A stretch of 34,720 nt of DNA from Bdellovibrionales bacterium (GTDB lineage Bacteria > Bdellovibrionota > FAC87 > UBA2466), in the NCBI GenBank assembly GCA_005776395.1, contig SXPJ01000096.1, positions 1 to 34,720 on the forward strand, written 5' to 3'. The notes beneath the pieces were generated by a model, which saw only the letters and a program-made list of their open reading frames with translations, did no database searches and was not told the DNA's origin. The translations under genes were made by a program, and so were the position numbers. Within the stretch, counting starts at the first letter, position 1; every line of letters begins with the position of its first letter. Shown piece by piece: positions 7,639 through 15,651 of this stretch.

Positions 7639-7661
7639 GTTTTTTTATTCAAAAGTACTTC

Positions 7662-9440
7662 CTATCCCGGAAAGCGACAGACAAACGTAGACCCCTTATT
7701 TACTTCACTTTCCACCCAAATTACGCCCTCATGTCTCTGCATGATGTGCTTTACAATGGCAAGGCCTAGCCCGGTTCCCCCTTGTTCCCGAGAACGAGCT
7801 TTGTCGACTCGATAGAATCTTTCAAATAATCTACTTTGGTGATCCACTGATATGCCAGGGCCAGAATCCTGCACCTTTAAGAACACATCCCGTCCTCCCT
7901 TTCGATCCCCTTCCCATTTTAAACAAATTGATTCTCCTTCCGGAGTGTACTTATTAGCATTATCCAAAAGATTTATTAAAATCTGCTCGAGTCGATTTGA
8001 ATCCGCCGCCACAATTGGAGCTTCAAAAAAGAGGTCCACCTTCTGCTTTTTATTTTCAAATCGCGAAGCCAACTGCTTTAGCACTCGTTCGGTAATTTCT
8101 TGAGTGCTTAATGACTCCTTTTGGATCACGACAGTGGACTCAATCGCTGAAAGGTCTAACAAGTCCTGCATTAGATTCATTAAGCGATTTGAATTTCTTT
8201 GTATAATTGCCAAAAAATCCTTTGAGGACTCATCTAACTTTCCCAGATTTAAATCTTCAATCATCGTTTCCGTATAGCCCTTAATGGCTGTGAGTGGAGT
8301 CCTTAATTCATGGGATACATTAGCCACAAAATCGATTCTCATTTGCTCGGCAGCTTTTAATTCCGTTACATCATGAAAGATTCCAAGTGCCCCATAGATT
8401 GAATTTCCAAGCCTTATTAAAGGCGAGACAGACAATGAAAAATACCGCTTGGGCTGATGGGGTGCCTCAAGTAAAAAAACTTTAGTATCACTCGCCCTTC
8501 CTTCTTTTAGGGCCGTTTTATATGCCTTTAATACTTCTGGATCTCGTAAAATCTCCCAAAGCTTAATATTTCTTCGAACGCCCCCGGAGCCAAATATGAC
8601 CTCGAATCGACTATTATAGAAAATCGGAACCTCTTCTTGATCGACGGCTAAGATAGCATCCGAAATAGAACCCATAATCGTGTCTAACTCACCTTGCTCC
8701 ATAGAAAGGCTCTGGACTGTTTTCTCAAGATTTTTCCCTAAATCGTCAATACTTGATTCTAATTCAGACCACTCTCCAAACGACTCTTCCTCAAGGTCTT
8801 CTTTAGTCAGAACTTTGGATTGATGATGAATTAAACCCTGAGTCTTTACGATCAATCTCCCAAGTGGGAAGACAAGTTTCTTTGCCAACCAAAGAGCAAC
8901 AACTAACAGGCTACTCATCAACACAGCTAAAAAGAGACCTAACGAAGTGTTAAAAACCCGAATGACAATTGATAAGCTGCTCAGTGAAATTCCGCCACGA
9001 ATAACAAGATGATAGGCTGGTACGGCTAATGTTTCATATACCATTTCTCCATCAATCGATGAAAAAAACTTTTCTTCCTTATTTTTTAAATTTTTAAGTG
9101 AGTTAATAATTTCCGGTCTTGAAAAGTATTCATTCATGAGATTGGGCTTTTCCCATGAATCACAGATTACTTTTCCATCTTCATTCGAAATGGTAAGCCG
9201 TGTACTACTGCCCGACTCAAACCCGATACAAAGAGCTGGACCTGATCGAAGGTCCAAGTCTCTGGAAAGCACCTGCACCATATCCTGGAGCTGACTTTGA
9301 ACCTGTTGAATAAAATATTTTTTAAAATAATAACGGGCTGCAAGCCCTGATGCAACAATGGCACAAATGACTAATGCTGCATGAATAAATGCAACTTGGT
9401 AAAAGGTTCGCCATGGGAAATGTTTTGACCTGGAATTCAC
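7662..9440 (-). CDS. phoR: PhoR-type phosphate sensor histidine kinase
   Basis: The 592-residue protein has membrane segments at about 13-38 and 163-187, enclosing a periplasmic sensor of about 125 residues. A HAMP-like linker and a PAS domain (about 250-360) follow. The HisKA phosphoacceptor is His377 in VSHELRTPLTAIKGY. The ATPase domain shows the N box LLDNANKYTP (491-500), DSGPGIS, ERFYRVD and GGTGLGLAIV. In the Pho system PhoR reads phosphate supply through PhoU and the Pst transporter and controls PhoB. E. coli PhoR has only a minimal periplasmic part; the large sensor here resembles Gram-positive PhoR, so an additional ligand is possible. It starts three bases after phoB and is last in the operon. 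Confidence 0.9.
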   Translation of the reverse strand: MNSRSKHFPWRTFYQVAFIHAALVICAIVASGLAARYYFKKYFIQQVQSQLQDMVQVLSRDLDLRSGPALCIGFESGSSTRLTISNEDGKVICDSWEKPNLMNEYFSRPEIINSLKNLKNKEEKFFSSIDGEMVYETLAVPAYHLVIRGGISLSSLSIVIRVFNTSLGLFLAVLMSSLLVVALWLAKKLVFPLGRLIVKTQGLIHHQSKVLTKEDLEEESFGEWSELESSIDDLGKNLEKTVQSLSMEQGELDTIMGSISDAILAVDQEEVPIFYNSRFEVIFGSGGVRRNIKLWEILRDPEVLKAYKTALKEGRASDTKVFLLEAPHQPKRYFSLSVSPLIRLGNSIYGALGIFHDVTELKAAEQMRIDFVANVSHELRTPLTAIKGYTETMIEDLNLGKLDESSKDFLAIIQRNSNRLMNLMQDLLDLSAIESTVVIQKESLSTQEITERVLKQLASRFENKKQKVDLFFEAPIVAADSNRLEQILINLLDNANKYTPEGESICLKWEGDRKGGRDVFLKVQDSGPGISVDHQSRLFERFYRVDKARSREQGGTGLGLAIVKHIMQRHEGVIWVESEVNKGSTFVCRFPG

Positions 9441-9443
9441 GAA

Positions 9444-10139
9444 TTAAAGGGCATCATTCATACGATAGCCCACTCCTCGAATTGTCTCTACTAAAGTTGA
9501 GCAATTTCCCAACTTCTTTCTCAACCCAAAGACATGGGTATCGATAGCACGATCGATAACAGCTACCCCTTCTCCCTGTACCAATTCTATCAGACGATCT
9601 CTAGTTAAAACTCTTCCTCTGTTTTTTATAAGAGCCCACAAAAGTTTAAACTCCGAAGGTGTCAAATTCAGATCTTGATTGTCACACTTCACAAAATGCT
9701 TTTCGATATCCATCAGCAATTCGCCCACTTGAATTTTAGACTCATTCGCTTCCTCATTATTGCGATTTGCTCGCCTCAGTAAGGCACGAACACGGGCCAG
9801 AAAGACTGGGATATCAAAGGGTTTAGTTATATAATCATCAGCTCCCATTTCTAGTCCCAATACAATATCCGTTGTTTGAGCTCTGGCGGTAACAATTAGG
9901 ATGGGGATCTTGCCCTTTGCAAAAGTCTTAGCCCTTACTTTTTTACAGACATCAAGTCCAGAAATTCCAGGTAACATCCAATCTAAAACCAGGAGCTGAT
10001 AGTTGTTTTTTTCAACTAACCTGACGGCGTCTTCTCCATTTTCCACCAATTCAATCTCAACCCCTTCTCGCTTAAGGTGAAGTGCCATTAATTCAGCAAT
10101 ATCCTTCTCATCTTCAACGATAAGAACCTTGCTTTTCAT
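9444..10139 (-). CDS. phoB: PhoB-type response regulator
   Basis: A 231-residue OmpR/PhoB-family regulator. The receiver domain (1-120) has the acidic pair Glu9-Asp10, phosphoacceptor Asp53 in VLDWMLPGISG, Thr84 and Lys106 in DDYITKPFD. The winged-helix DNA-binding domain (about 135-228) has LTPSEFKLLWALIKNRGRVL and ends with the typical VETIRGVGYRM. Phosphorylated PhoB binds Pho boxes made of two direct repeats spaced by 11 bp; a matching candidate precedes pstS at 14562-14583. Its start overlaps the phoU stop by four bases (ATGA), indicating translational coupling, and phoR follows directly, so the pair is produced with the transporter it controls. Confidence 0.93.
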   Translation of the reverse strand: MKSKVLIVEDEKDIAELMALHLKREGVEIELVENGEDAVRLVEKNNYQLLVLDWMLPGISGLDVCKKVRAKTFAKGKIPILIVTARAQTTDIVLGLEMGADDYITKPFDIPVFLARVRALLRRANRNNEEANESKIQVGELLMDIEKHFVKCDNQDLNLTPSEFKLLWALIKNRGRVLTRDRLIELVQGEGVAVIDRAIDTHVFGLRKKLGNCSTLVETIRGVGYRMNDAL

Positions 10140-10822
10140 TTTTTATTCTCCTGAAAACGTTGTCCAAGGGACTTATGTCTAATATCTTTTCCAGAAATTG
10201 AAAAAATTACATCTTCAGCAATATTAGTAGAGTGGTCTCCAATTCTTTCTAAATTCCGAGCAATTAGGATTACATTGAGGCCTTGTTCAATATCTTCTGA
10301 GTGTCCCTTCATCCATGCTAACGCATCCTTAAACACTTTGTCTTTTAGTCTATCTACTTTATCATCTGCCTCAAGCACCCCCCTCGCTAAATTCACATCA
10401 GACTTTACAAACGCATCAATCGCATTTTTAACCATTTGGCGAACATGGTCCGACATTAAAGAAAGATCCGAGGTATCAAAAAAAGGAGGGTGTTTTAAAT
10501 AATATTCTGAGTTTCTCGTAATGTTTACTGTTTGGTCTACCATTCTTTCGATATCTGTATTGGTTTTTATCACCGAAAGTATAAAGCGCAGGTCGAAGGC
10601 AAGGGGCTGTTGAGTTGCTAATAATTTTAAACAAGTGGCATCCACTTCTAAATGGGCGCGATTTACCTTATCCTCGATCTGATAGACGCTAGAAGCAATC
10701 GAAGCATCTTGATTTTTCCAAGCTTGAGTACAATAAACCACCGCCAGCTCTAAATACCCAGCCATCGTGATCAACTGTTCTTTTAGATCATTTAAGCCAA
10801 TATCTAACGTTCTTTGCATCAA
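10136..10822 (-). CDS. phoU: Phosphate transport regulator PhoU
   Basis: The 228-residue length fits PhoU, a protein of two similar three-helix bundles. Segments diagnostic of the family are visible in both halves: [20 protein letters not shown] with the following NITRNSEYY, and [20 protein letters not shown] near the C-terminus. The paired Asp/Glu clusters bind metal. PhoU links Pst transporter state to the PhoR kinase and represses the regulon when phosphate is plentiful. The gene overlaps pstB and phoB by four bases each. No truncation or missing motif is seen. Confidence 0.93.
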   Translation of the reverse strand: MMQRTLDIGLNDLKEQLITMAGYLELAVVYCTQAWKNQDASIASSVYQIEDKVNRAHLEVDATCLKLLATQQPLAFDLRFILSVIKTNTDIERMVDQTVNITRNSEYYLKHPPFFDTSDLSLMSDHVRQMVKNAIDAFVKSDVNLARGVLEADDKVDRLKDKVFKDALAWMKGHSEDIEQGLNVILIARNLERIGDHSTNIAEDVIFSISGKDIRHKSLGQRFQENKK

Positions 10823-11574
10823 CCGAATTTCCCTGTAATGTACTCTTCTGTTTTCTTTTCTTTAGGGACTGTAAAAATTTGGGAAGTGTCACCAAATTCA
10901 ATTAATTCACCCAATAAAAAAAAGGCCGTCTTATCCGAAACCCTAGCCGCTTGTTGCATATTATGGGTAACTATAATGATTGTAATCTCCTTTTTTAATG
11001 AAAGGACAAGCTCTTCAATTTTGGCAGTTGAGATAGGATCCAAAGCGCTCGTGGGTTCATCCATGAGTAATACGGGAGGTTCTACGGCCAATGCTCTGGC
11101 AATACAAAGTCTCTGTTGCTGCCCTCCTGAAAGACTCGTTCCAGGTTGGTTTAGCTTGTCTTTTACCTCATCCCAAAGCGCTGCCAGTTTCAGACTCTTC
11201 TCTGCTACGTCACGCAGAATACTTTTTCTACCAATACCTGCCAAGCGAAGGCCCGCCACAACATTATCAAAAACTGAAAGCGCAGGAAATGGGTTTGGCT
11301 TTTGAAAAACCATTCCCACTTTTCTTCGAATTCTTACCGGATCTACTCCTGCCACATAGATATTTTCTCCCTGAAGAATCACTTGTCCAGATGCGCTTGC
11401 CCCAGGAGTTTCTTCATGCAATCGATTGAGGCAGCGAATAAAAGTCGATTTTCCACATCCCGAAGGACCAATCAAGGCTGTCACTTTATTGGAATCAAAA
11501 CTCAACTTAATATTATTTAGCGCTCGGTGTTCTCCGAACCAGGCATTTAAGTTATTCACTTTCAAAATTGACAT
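10819..11574 (-). CDS. pstB: Phosphate ABC transporter ATP-binding protein PstB
   Basis: The 251-residue ABC ATPase has Walker [10 protein letters not shown], the Q-loop in [12 protein letters not shown] (the KPNPFP form is specific to PstB), signature [17 protein letters not shown], Walker [13 protein letters not shown] and the switch histidine in [13 protein letters not shown]. Two copies would power the PstC-PstA channel on the cytoplasmic side. The gene lies four bases after pstA and overlaps phoU by four bases. Confidence 0.96.
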   Translation of the reverse strand: MSILKVNNLNAWFGEHRALNNIKLSFDSNKVTALIGPSGCGKSTFIRCLNRLHEETPGASASGQVILQGENIYVAGVDPVRIRRKVGMVFQKPNPFPALSVFDNVVAGLRLAGIGRKSILRDVAEKSLKLAALWDEVKDKLNQPGTSLSGGQQQRLCIARALAVEPPVLLMDEPTSALDPISTAKIEELVLSLKKEITIIIVTHNMQQAARVSDKTAFFLLGELIEFGDTSQIFTVPKEKKTEEYITGKFG

Positions 11575-11578
11575 AATA

Positions 11579-12457
11579 TTAATTCAACCCCTTAACAGTA
11601 GGTTTGAAAATCACACGAGTTATTAAATTAATTAAAAATACAAAAACAATCAACGCATAGGCCCCTGCCCAAGCTTGACGATTCCAATCATCAAATGGAG
11701 AGATCGCATAGGTATAAATCTGAACTGGTAAGGAAGAAATGGGTTGGTCCAATCTAAATTGCAGAAATTGATTGTTCAAAGCTGTAAACAAAAGGGGGGC
11801 CGTCTCACCAGAAACTCTTGCGACTGCCAGCATGACTCCGGTAATAATAGCACTAAAAGAACCCCTTAGAACAATCCTCAGCGTTACTTTCCACCGTGGC
11901 AATCCAAGAGCCAACCCAGCCTCTCGAATATGGTTGGGAACCAGCTTTAATAATTCTTCAGTAATTCTAGCAATCGTGGGAATCATAATGATAGCCAGGG
12001 TTAATGAACCTGACAGTGCAGAAAATCGGTGCATAGGTTTTACTAAAATAACGTAAACAAAAAGTCCTAATATAATGGAAGGAACGGACGACAGCATATT
12101 TGCAGAAAATCGGACAGTGCTTGCAAATTTTCCTCTTCCATATTCAGAAAGATAGACACCAGTAAGTATTCCCCATGGGACTCCAATTAAACCTCCCAAT
12201 GAAACCATGATCAAAGAACCCACAATGGCGTTCAACATGCCACCGCCTACCTCTCCTACGGGTTTTGGCAAAGAGGTAAAAAATGGCCAATTAAAAGCGG
12301 GAAGTCCTTTGTATAGTACATAACCAAAGACCGCTCCAAGCGCCAAGACAACAATTAAAGTAGATACCACCATCAAGCTACAAAATAAAATATTCGTAGC
12401 CTTTCGTCGTTTATAATGAAGTCGGGTAAAATCTCCAAGCGGGTTCAAACTCATCAA
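11579..12457 (-). CDS. pstA: Phosphate ABC transporter permease PstA
   Basis: The 292-residue protein has about six hydrophobic segments. It also has the binding-protein-dependent transport loop [20 protein letters not shown], the EAA motif that docks on Pst[12 protein letters not shown]-like and [11 protein letters not shown] segments are typical of PstA. With PstC it forms the inner-membrane phosphate channel. It overlaps pstC by four bases (12454-12457), so the two permease subunits are translationally coupled. Length is normal. Confidence 0.95.
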   Translation of the reverse strand: MMSLNPLGDFTRLHYKRRKATNILFCSLMVVSTLIVVLALGAVFGYVLYKGLPAFNWPFFTSLPKPVGEVGGGMLNAIVGSLIMVSLGGLIGVPWGILTGVYLSEYGRGKFASTVRFSANMLSSVPSIILGLFVYVILVKPMHRFSALSGSLTLAIIMIPTIARITEELLKLVPNHIREAGLALGLPRWKVTLRIVLRGSFSAIITGVMLAVARVSGETAPLLFTALNNQFLQFRLDQPISSLPVQIYTYAISPFDDWNRQAWAGAYALIVFVFLINLITRVIFKPTVKGLN

Positions 12458-13479
12458 AAGGTTCCAGTATGTTTTTTTGTTATCTTTGAAATAATTAAAT
12501 GCGCTATTGAATTAACTAAAAAGGTCACCATAAATAATAAGAGCCCAACAAAAGCCAATGTCGATAAATGAATCTCACTGGTTGCTTCTGTGTATTCATT
12601 TGCAATCACACTTGCCATAGTTTGCGCGGGCGCAAAGAGTGACGCTACAATTTCTGCTCTGTTGCCAATAACCATCGTTACAGCCATCGTTTCCCCTAAC
12701 GCTCGACCTAGACCCAAAATTATCGCTCCAAATACACCTGCTTTTGCGCTCTTAAGAACTGATAACCTCATCATCTCCCATCGGGTGGCCCCCAATGCTA
12801 AAGCCGCTTCCCGCTGAGAGTGCGGTATAGCGCGAAAGACTTCTCGAGAAATGGAAGAAATAGTAGGGGTGATCATCAAAGCCAAGATGAGTCCCGAGGT
12901 AAACATGCCCACACCATATGCCGGGCCTGTAAAAATAGGAAGAAATCCAAGGTTCTCAATAAGAAAGGGTTGAATACTACCCCTAAGAAGAGGAACGAGT
13001 ACAAAGATTCCCCAAAGCCCGTACACTACACTTGGAATAGCTGCCAACAGCTCTACCAAAAAGCCAACAATAGTTGCCAGTTTTTTAGGCGCTAATTCAT
13101 TAGTAAAGAGTGCAATTCCCAAGCTTAACGGTACCGCAAAAATTACCCCCAATAAGGAGGAAACCAATGTTCCATAAAGAACCGGTAGCACCCCATACAC
13201 ATCTCGTACTGGATCCCACAGGCTTCGAAAAATAATTTGCCAACCTGAAGCAGCAATAGCCTTCTCTGATGCCAAATAAAGAAATAATCCAATGGAGGCT
13301 AGAAGGATAACAGTTAAAAAAGAAGTAAACAAAAGCCCTAGAAAAAAGATTTTATCAGCAAGATGCACATCGCGCTTTAATGTAAAGTTGCGAATGAGTT
13401 TAGTTGCTTTTTTTGTCGAATTTATCAGTGTTCCAGAACTCAAGGATCTAACGTCTCCTATCGGAACGCTTGGACTCAT
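12454..13479 (-). CDS. pstC: Phosphate ABC transporter permease PstC
   Basis: The 341-residue permease has a basic cytoplasmic N-terminus of about 40 residues, then around six membrane segments. Family markers are LAAIPSVVYGLWGIFVLVP, the EAA loop REAALALGATRWEMMRLSVL and GRALGETMAVTMVIGN. PstC pairs with PstA. The gene starts ten bases after pstS ends and overlaps pstA by four bases. The N-terminal extension is slightly long but within family range. Confidence 0.95.
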   Translation of the reverse strand: MSPSVPIGDVRSLSSGTLINSTKKATKLIRNFTLKRDVHLADKIFFLGLLFTSFLTVILLASIGLFLYLASEKAIAASGWQIIFRSLWDPVRDVYGVLPVLYGTLVSSLLGVIFAVPLSLGIALFTNELAPKKLATIVGFLVELLAAIPSVVYGLWGIFVLVPLLRGSIQPFLIENLGFLPIFTGPAYGVGMFTSGLILALMITPTISSISREVFRAIPHSQREAALALGATRWEMMRLSVLKSAKAGVFGAIILGLGRALGETMAVTMVIGNRAEIVASLFAPAQTMASVIANEYTEATSEIHLSTLAFVGLLLFMVTFLVNSIAHLIISKITKKHTGTF

Positions 13480-13489
13480 TTAACTCCTA

Positions 13490-14509
13490 TTAGCCTTTTT
13501 GTTTGCCAAACGTAAGAGTTTTAATCTTAGCTTCAATTTTAGCTACAAGCGACTTTGGAAGTGGAGAATACTTTAACTCACTAGCGAGCTTCTGCCCATC
13601 CTTAATTGCCCAATTTAAAAACTTAACGAGCTGACCGCCCTTTTCGGCGTCTGGAGTATCCCTCCATACCAAGAGATAGGTGAAACTTGATAAGGGATAA
13701 GCCCCTGGGCCTTCGGCATTAGTAATAGAAATCCTAAAGTCTTCCGGCATGGCCTTAATGGATGCAGTTGCGGCGGATGTAACAGAAGCTAAAGAAGGGG
13801 TAACAAACTTTCCGGTTTTGTTTTTTAGGTTTGCGTAACTTAGGTTATTGAATTCTGCATAAACAAACTCCACATAACCAATACTGCCGGGCGTTTGTTT
13901 AACAAGTCCGGCAACACCCTCATTTCCTTTGCCGCCAAGTCCTACAGGCCAATTCACTGCTGTTCCCTGACCCACCTTCTCTTTCCATGCTGGACTTACT
14001 TTTGAGAGATAATCGGTAAATACAGCAGAGGTCCCACTTCCATCTGACCGATGAACGACAATAATATCGCCTGTCAATTTCAATTCTGGGTTTAATTTAG
14101 TGAGACGAGGATCTTCCCATTTTTTAATCTCCCCCAAAAATATTGCCGAAAGAGCCTCAGGGGTTAACTTTAAACCAGATTGAACTCCAGAAATATTGTA
14201 AACTGCGACCACCGCTCCCAGAACGGTAGGAATGTGCACGACAGGAGCCCCTGCTTTTTGCATTTGTTCATCTGTCATTGGAGCATCTGAGGCACCAAAA
14301 TCCACTGTCTTATCAGAAAACTGACGAATTCCGCCGCCACTTCCTATGGATTGGTAGTTAATTTGAACCTCAGAATTTATCTTTTGGTATTCAGAAAACC
14401 ATTTTGAATAAAGTGGAAATGGAAAAGTTGCACCCGCTCCATTAATCAGCGTAGCTGCAAATGAAATCTGGGTACAGAGACTTAAAAGAATCAAACTAAA
14501 CAGCTTCAT
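13490..14509 (-). CDS. pstS: Periplasmic phosphate-binding protein PstS
   Basis: The 339-residue protein has a Sec signal peptide (about 1-18, ending QISFA) followed by TLINGAGATFPFPLYSKW, the standard PstS N-terminus. Phosphate-binding segments are GSGGGIRQFSDKTVDFGASD and HRSDGSGTSAVFTDYL. It captures phosphate in the periplasm and delivers it to PstCA. The ATG at 14509 has an AAGGAG about six bases upstream, the clearest ribosome site in the window. It is first in the pst-pho operon, behind a candidate Pho box and a -10 element. The signal peptide ends in Ala, with no lipobox cysteine. Confidence 0.96.
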   Translation of the reverse strand: MKLFSLILLSLCTQISFAATLINGAGATFPFPLYSKWFSEYQKINSEVQINYQSIGSGGGIRQFSDKTVDFGASDAPMTDEQMQKAGAPVVHIPTVLGAVVAVYNISGVQSGLKLTPEALSAIFLGEIKKWEDPRLTKLNPELKLTGDIIVVHRSDGSGTSAVFTDYLSKVSPAWKEKVGQGTAVNWPVGLGGKGNEGVAGLVKQTPGSIGYVEFVYAEFNNLSYANLKNKTGKFVTPSLASVTSAATASIKAMPEDFRISITNAEGPGAYPLSSFTYLLVWRDTPDAEKGGQLVKFLNWAIKDGQKLASELKYSPLPKSLVAKIEAKIKTLTFGKQKG

Positions 14510-14540
14510 GTCAACTCCTTGGCAAAATAAATGGCCCCTA

Positions 14541-14583
14541 TTTATAAGTGTTTTTTGGCCTCTTTTTGTTAGAATTTGGTTAG
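14541..14583 (-). promoter_or_regulatory. Candidate Pho box and -10 element of the pst-pho operon
   Basis: On the minus strand CTAACCA (14577-14583) and CTAACAA (14566-14572) begin exactly 11 bases apart with an AATT spacer and an A-rich tail. This is the geometry of PhoB/PhoP direct repeats, which replace a -35 element. A TATAAA (14541-14546) follows about 15 bases downstream, and the pstS ATG is 32 bases further. The repeat sequence resembles the TTAACA repeats known for Bacillus PhoP as much as E. coli CTGTCAT. Assignment rests on spacing and position. Confidence 0.5.
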
Positions 14584-14826
14584 GATATAATCCTCACCCC
14601 TCATCAAACCTTGTTAATACCTTGCTACTGGGGGGAATTCCGAACTGATGGTGTGCTTCAATTATCTTTGAATAGATATCTGCAGAGGCTCTTTTTTTTC
14701 GATGCAATGTAGAATGAATGTGAAAGTCTCCCCTGTACATTTACTTTAAAGTTAATTGCCTAAGGTTACGCTAAGATTTTTATTCTGTTAGTGTTTCGTT
14801 AAGAGGATATCGGCACAAATGGCAGC

Positions 14827-15030
14827 CATTCGTAGGTAACACTTGAATACCTTGAGATTGACAAGCTTCAGCAATCTGTTTTTTGACTTGAGGATCCAAA
14901 AGTTCTTCATGAAGCCTTTCTGCAATGTCGTGAATCACTTTGAGCACCGAACGAACTTTTTGATTCCCCACGCTACGTAAGAAGCCTCTACCCAGGGTGT
15001 TCAAATCGAATTTTGAGTTTTTTCATTCAA
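14827..15030. pseudogene. Scrambled GHMP kinase remnant (internal deletion plus local inversion)
   Basis: Bases 14827-14970 read on the minus strand as a diverged GHMP kinase fragment: residues about 235-259 (QKVRSVLKVIHDIAERLHEE) joined to residues about 320-340 (KKQIAEACQSQGIQVLP). About 180 bp are lost between two CTTGAGG repeats of the parent. Bases 14986-15030 match the last ~45 bases of the gene in the opposite, plus orientation. The two pieces meet at neighbouring points of the parental sequence (1529 and about 1527). Hence turning 14827-14985 around in place would restore one plus-strand remnant. Nothing functional is expected; the 74-codon minus-strand ORF over it is not a gene. Confidence 0.7.
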
Positions 15031-15088
15031 GAGAAATGGGAAGTAATCCCAACTCGACTTTTGTAAGATCGAGGCCTATTTTTAGAAG

Positions 15089-15556
15089 ATGATAAATGAA
15101 CTCTGCCTCCAAGAAAAATATGCCCCTCACAACACCTGCTTTGGCTGTGGCCCCTCTAATGTCAAAGGGCTTAAGATTAGAAGCTTTCCGAAAGGAGATG
15201 AGGTCGTTGCTGAATGGACACCTGAAGCTCACCATGAAGCTTTTCCTGGCGTATTAAATGGCGGAATTATCGGCGCTCTATTGGATTGCCACTCCAACTG
15301 GACCTCGGCTTGGGCTTTAATGGAAAAAAATAAAGAGGCGATCCCCCCTTGCACTGTCACAGCTGACTATGCCATTAAACTTCTTCGTCCTACTCCGTCC
15401 AATACACAAATTTTTCTATCAGCTAAAGTAGCTGAACTTAAAGAGGACCGAGCTGTCATTGAAGCAATTCTTATGGCCAATGGTAAAACCTGTGCTACTT
15501 GCCGCGGAACTTTCGTTGCAGTCAAACCCGGTCATCCCGCTTACCACCGTTGGTAG
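15089..15556 (+). CDS. Hot-dog fold thioesterase (PaaI-like family)
   Basis: The 155-residue single-domain protein has the layout of hot-dog thioesterases that hydrolyse acyl-CoA-type thioesters. An N-terminal CFGCGPSNVKGLKIRSF segment is followed by FPGVLNGGIIGALLDCHSNW, which lies on the hot-dog helix and carries the usual substrate-cleft residues. Then come TADYAIKLLRPTP and a strand pair ending in GTFVAVKPGHPAYH. The CFGCG start occurs in a PaaI-like subgroup. The physiological substrate cannot be deduced. The gene stands alone, 95 bases ahead of the next plus-strand gene and just after the GHMP kinase remnant. No strong ribosome site precedes the ATG. Confidence 0.8.
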   Translation: MINELCLQEKYAPHNTCFGCGPSNVKGLKIRSFPKGDEVVAEWTPEAHHEAFPGVLNGGIIGALLDCHSNWTSAWALMEKNKEAIPPCTVTADYAIKLLRPTPSNTQIFLSAKVAELKEDRAVIEAILMANGKTCATCRGTFVAVKPGHPAYHRW

Positions 15557-15651
15557 ATTGATACTCTGCCGTGTTCTTTGAATGATATAATAAACGGATT
15601 GTTAAGTTTCGTTCTGAATCTGAAAAGGTTTAAAAGACAAACGAGAATTAT

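Larger units (their letters stand above)
7106..7655 (+). repeat. Inverted, internally deleted copy of the ftsB-GHMP kinase locus
   Basis: Bases 7106-7366 reproduce the complement of 2711-2971 with about four substitutions: promoter, leader and the first 46 ftsB codons. They are joined directly to 7367-7638, which reproduces the complement of 1497-1768 with about eight substitutions. Roughly 940 bp between the two parental parts are missing. Similarity continues a few bases beyond the stop into an AT-rich hairpin (TTTTGA...TCAAAA). The unit is inverted relative to the parent, with about 4.1 kb between the inner ends. Noncoding and coding parts are equally conserved, indicating a recent event. 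Confidence 0.85.

Noticed and set aside
7662-14509. Pst-Pho block as a mobile genomic island because remnants bracket it
   Set aside because: The operon is complete, ordinary in order and codon appearance, and no integrase or target duplication flanks it; the remnants are better seen as independent insertions.
14780-15004. 74-codon minus-strand ORF
   Set aside because: It is a mosaic of a deleted and inverted GHMP kinase fragment fused to unrelated sequence; no start signal and the kinase motifs are lost.
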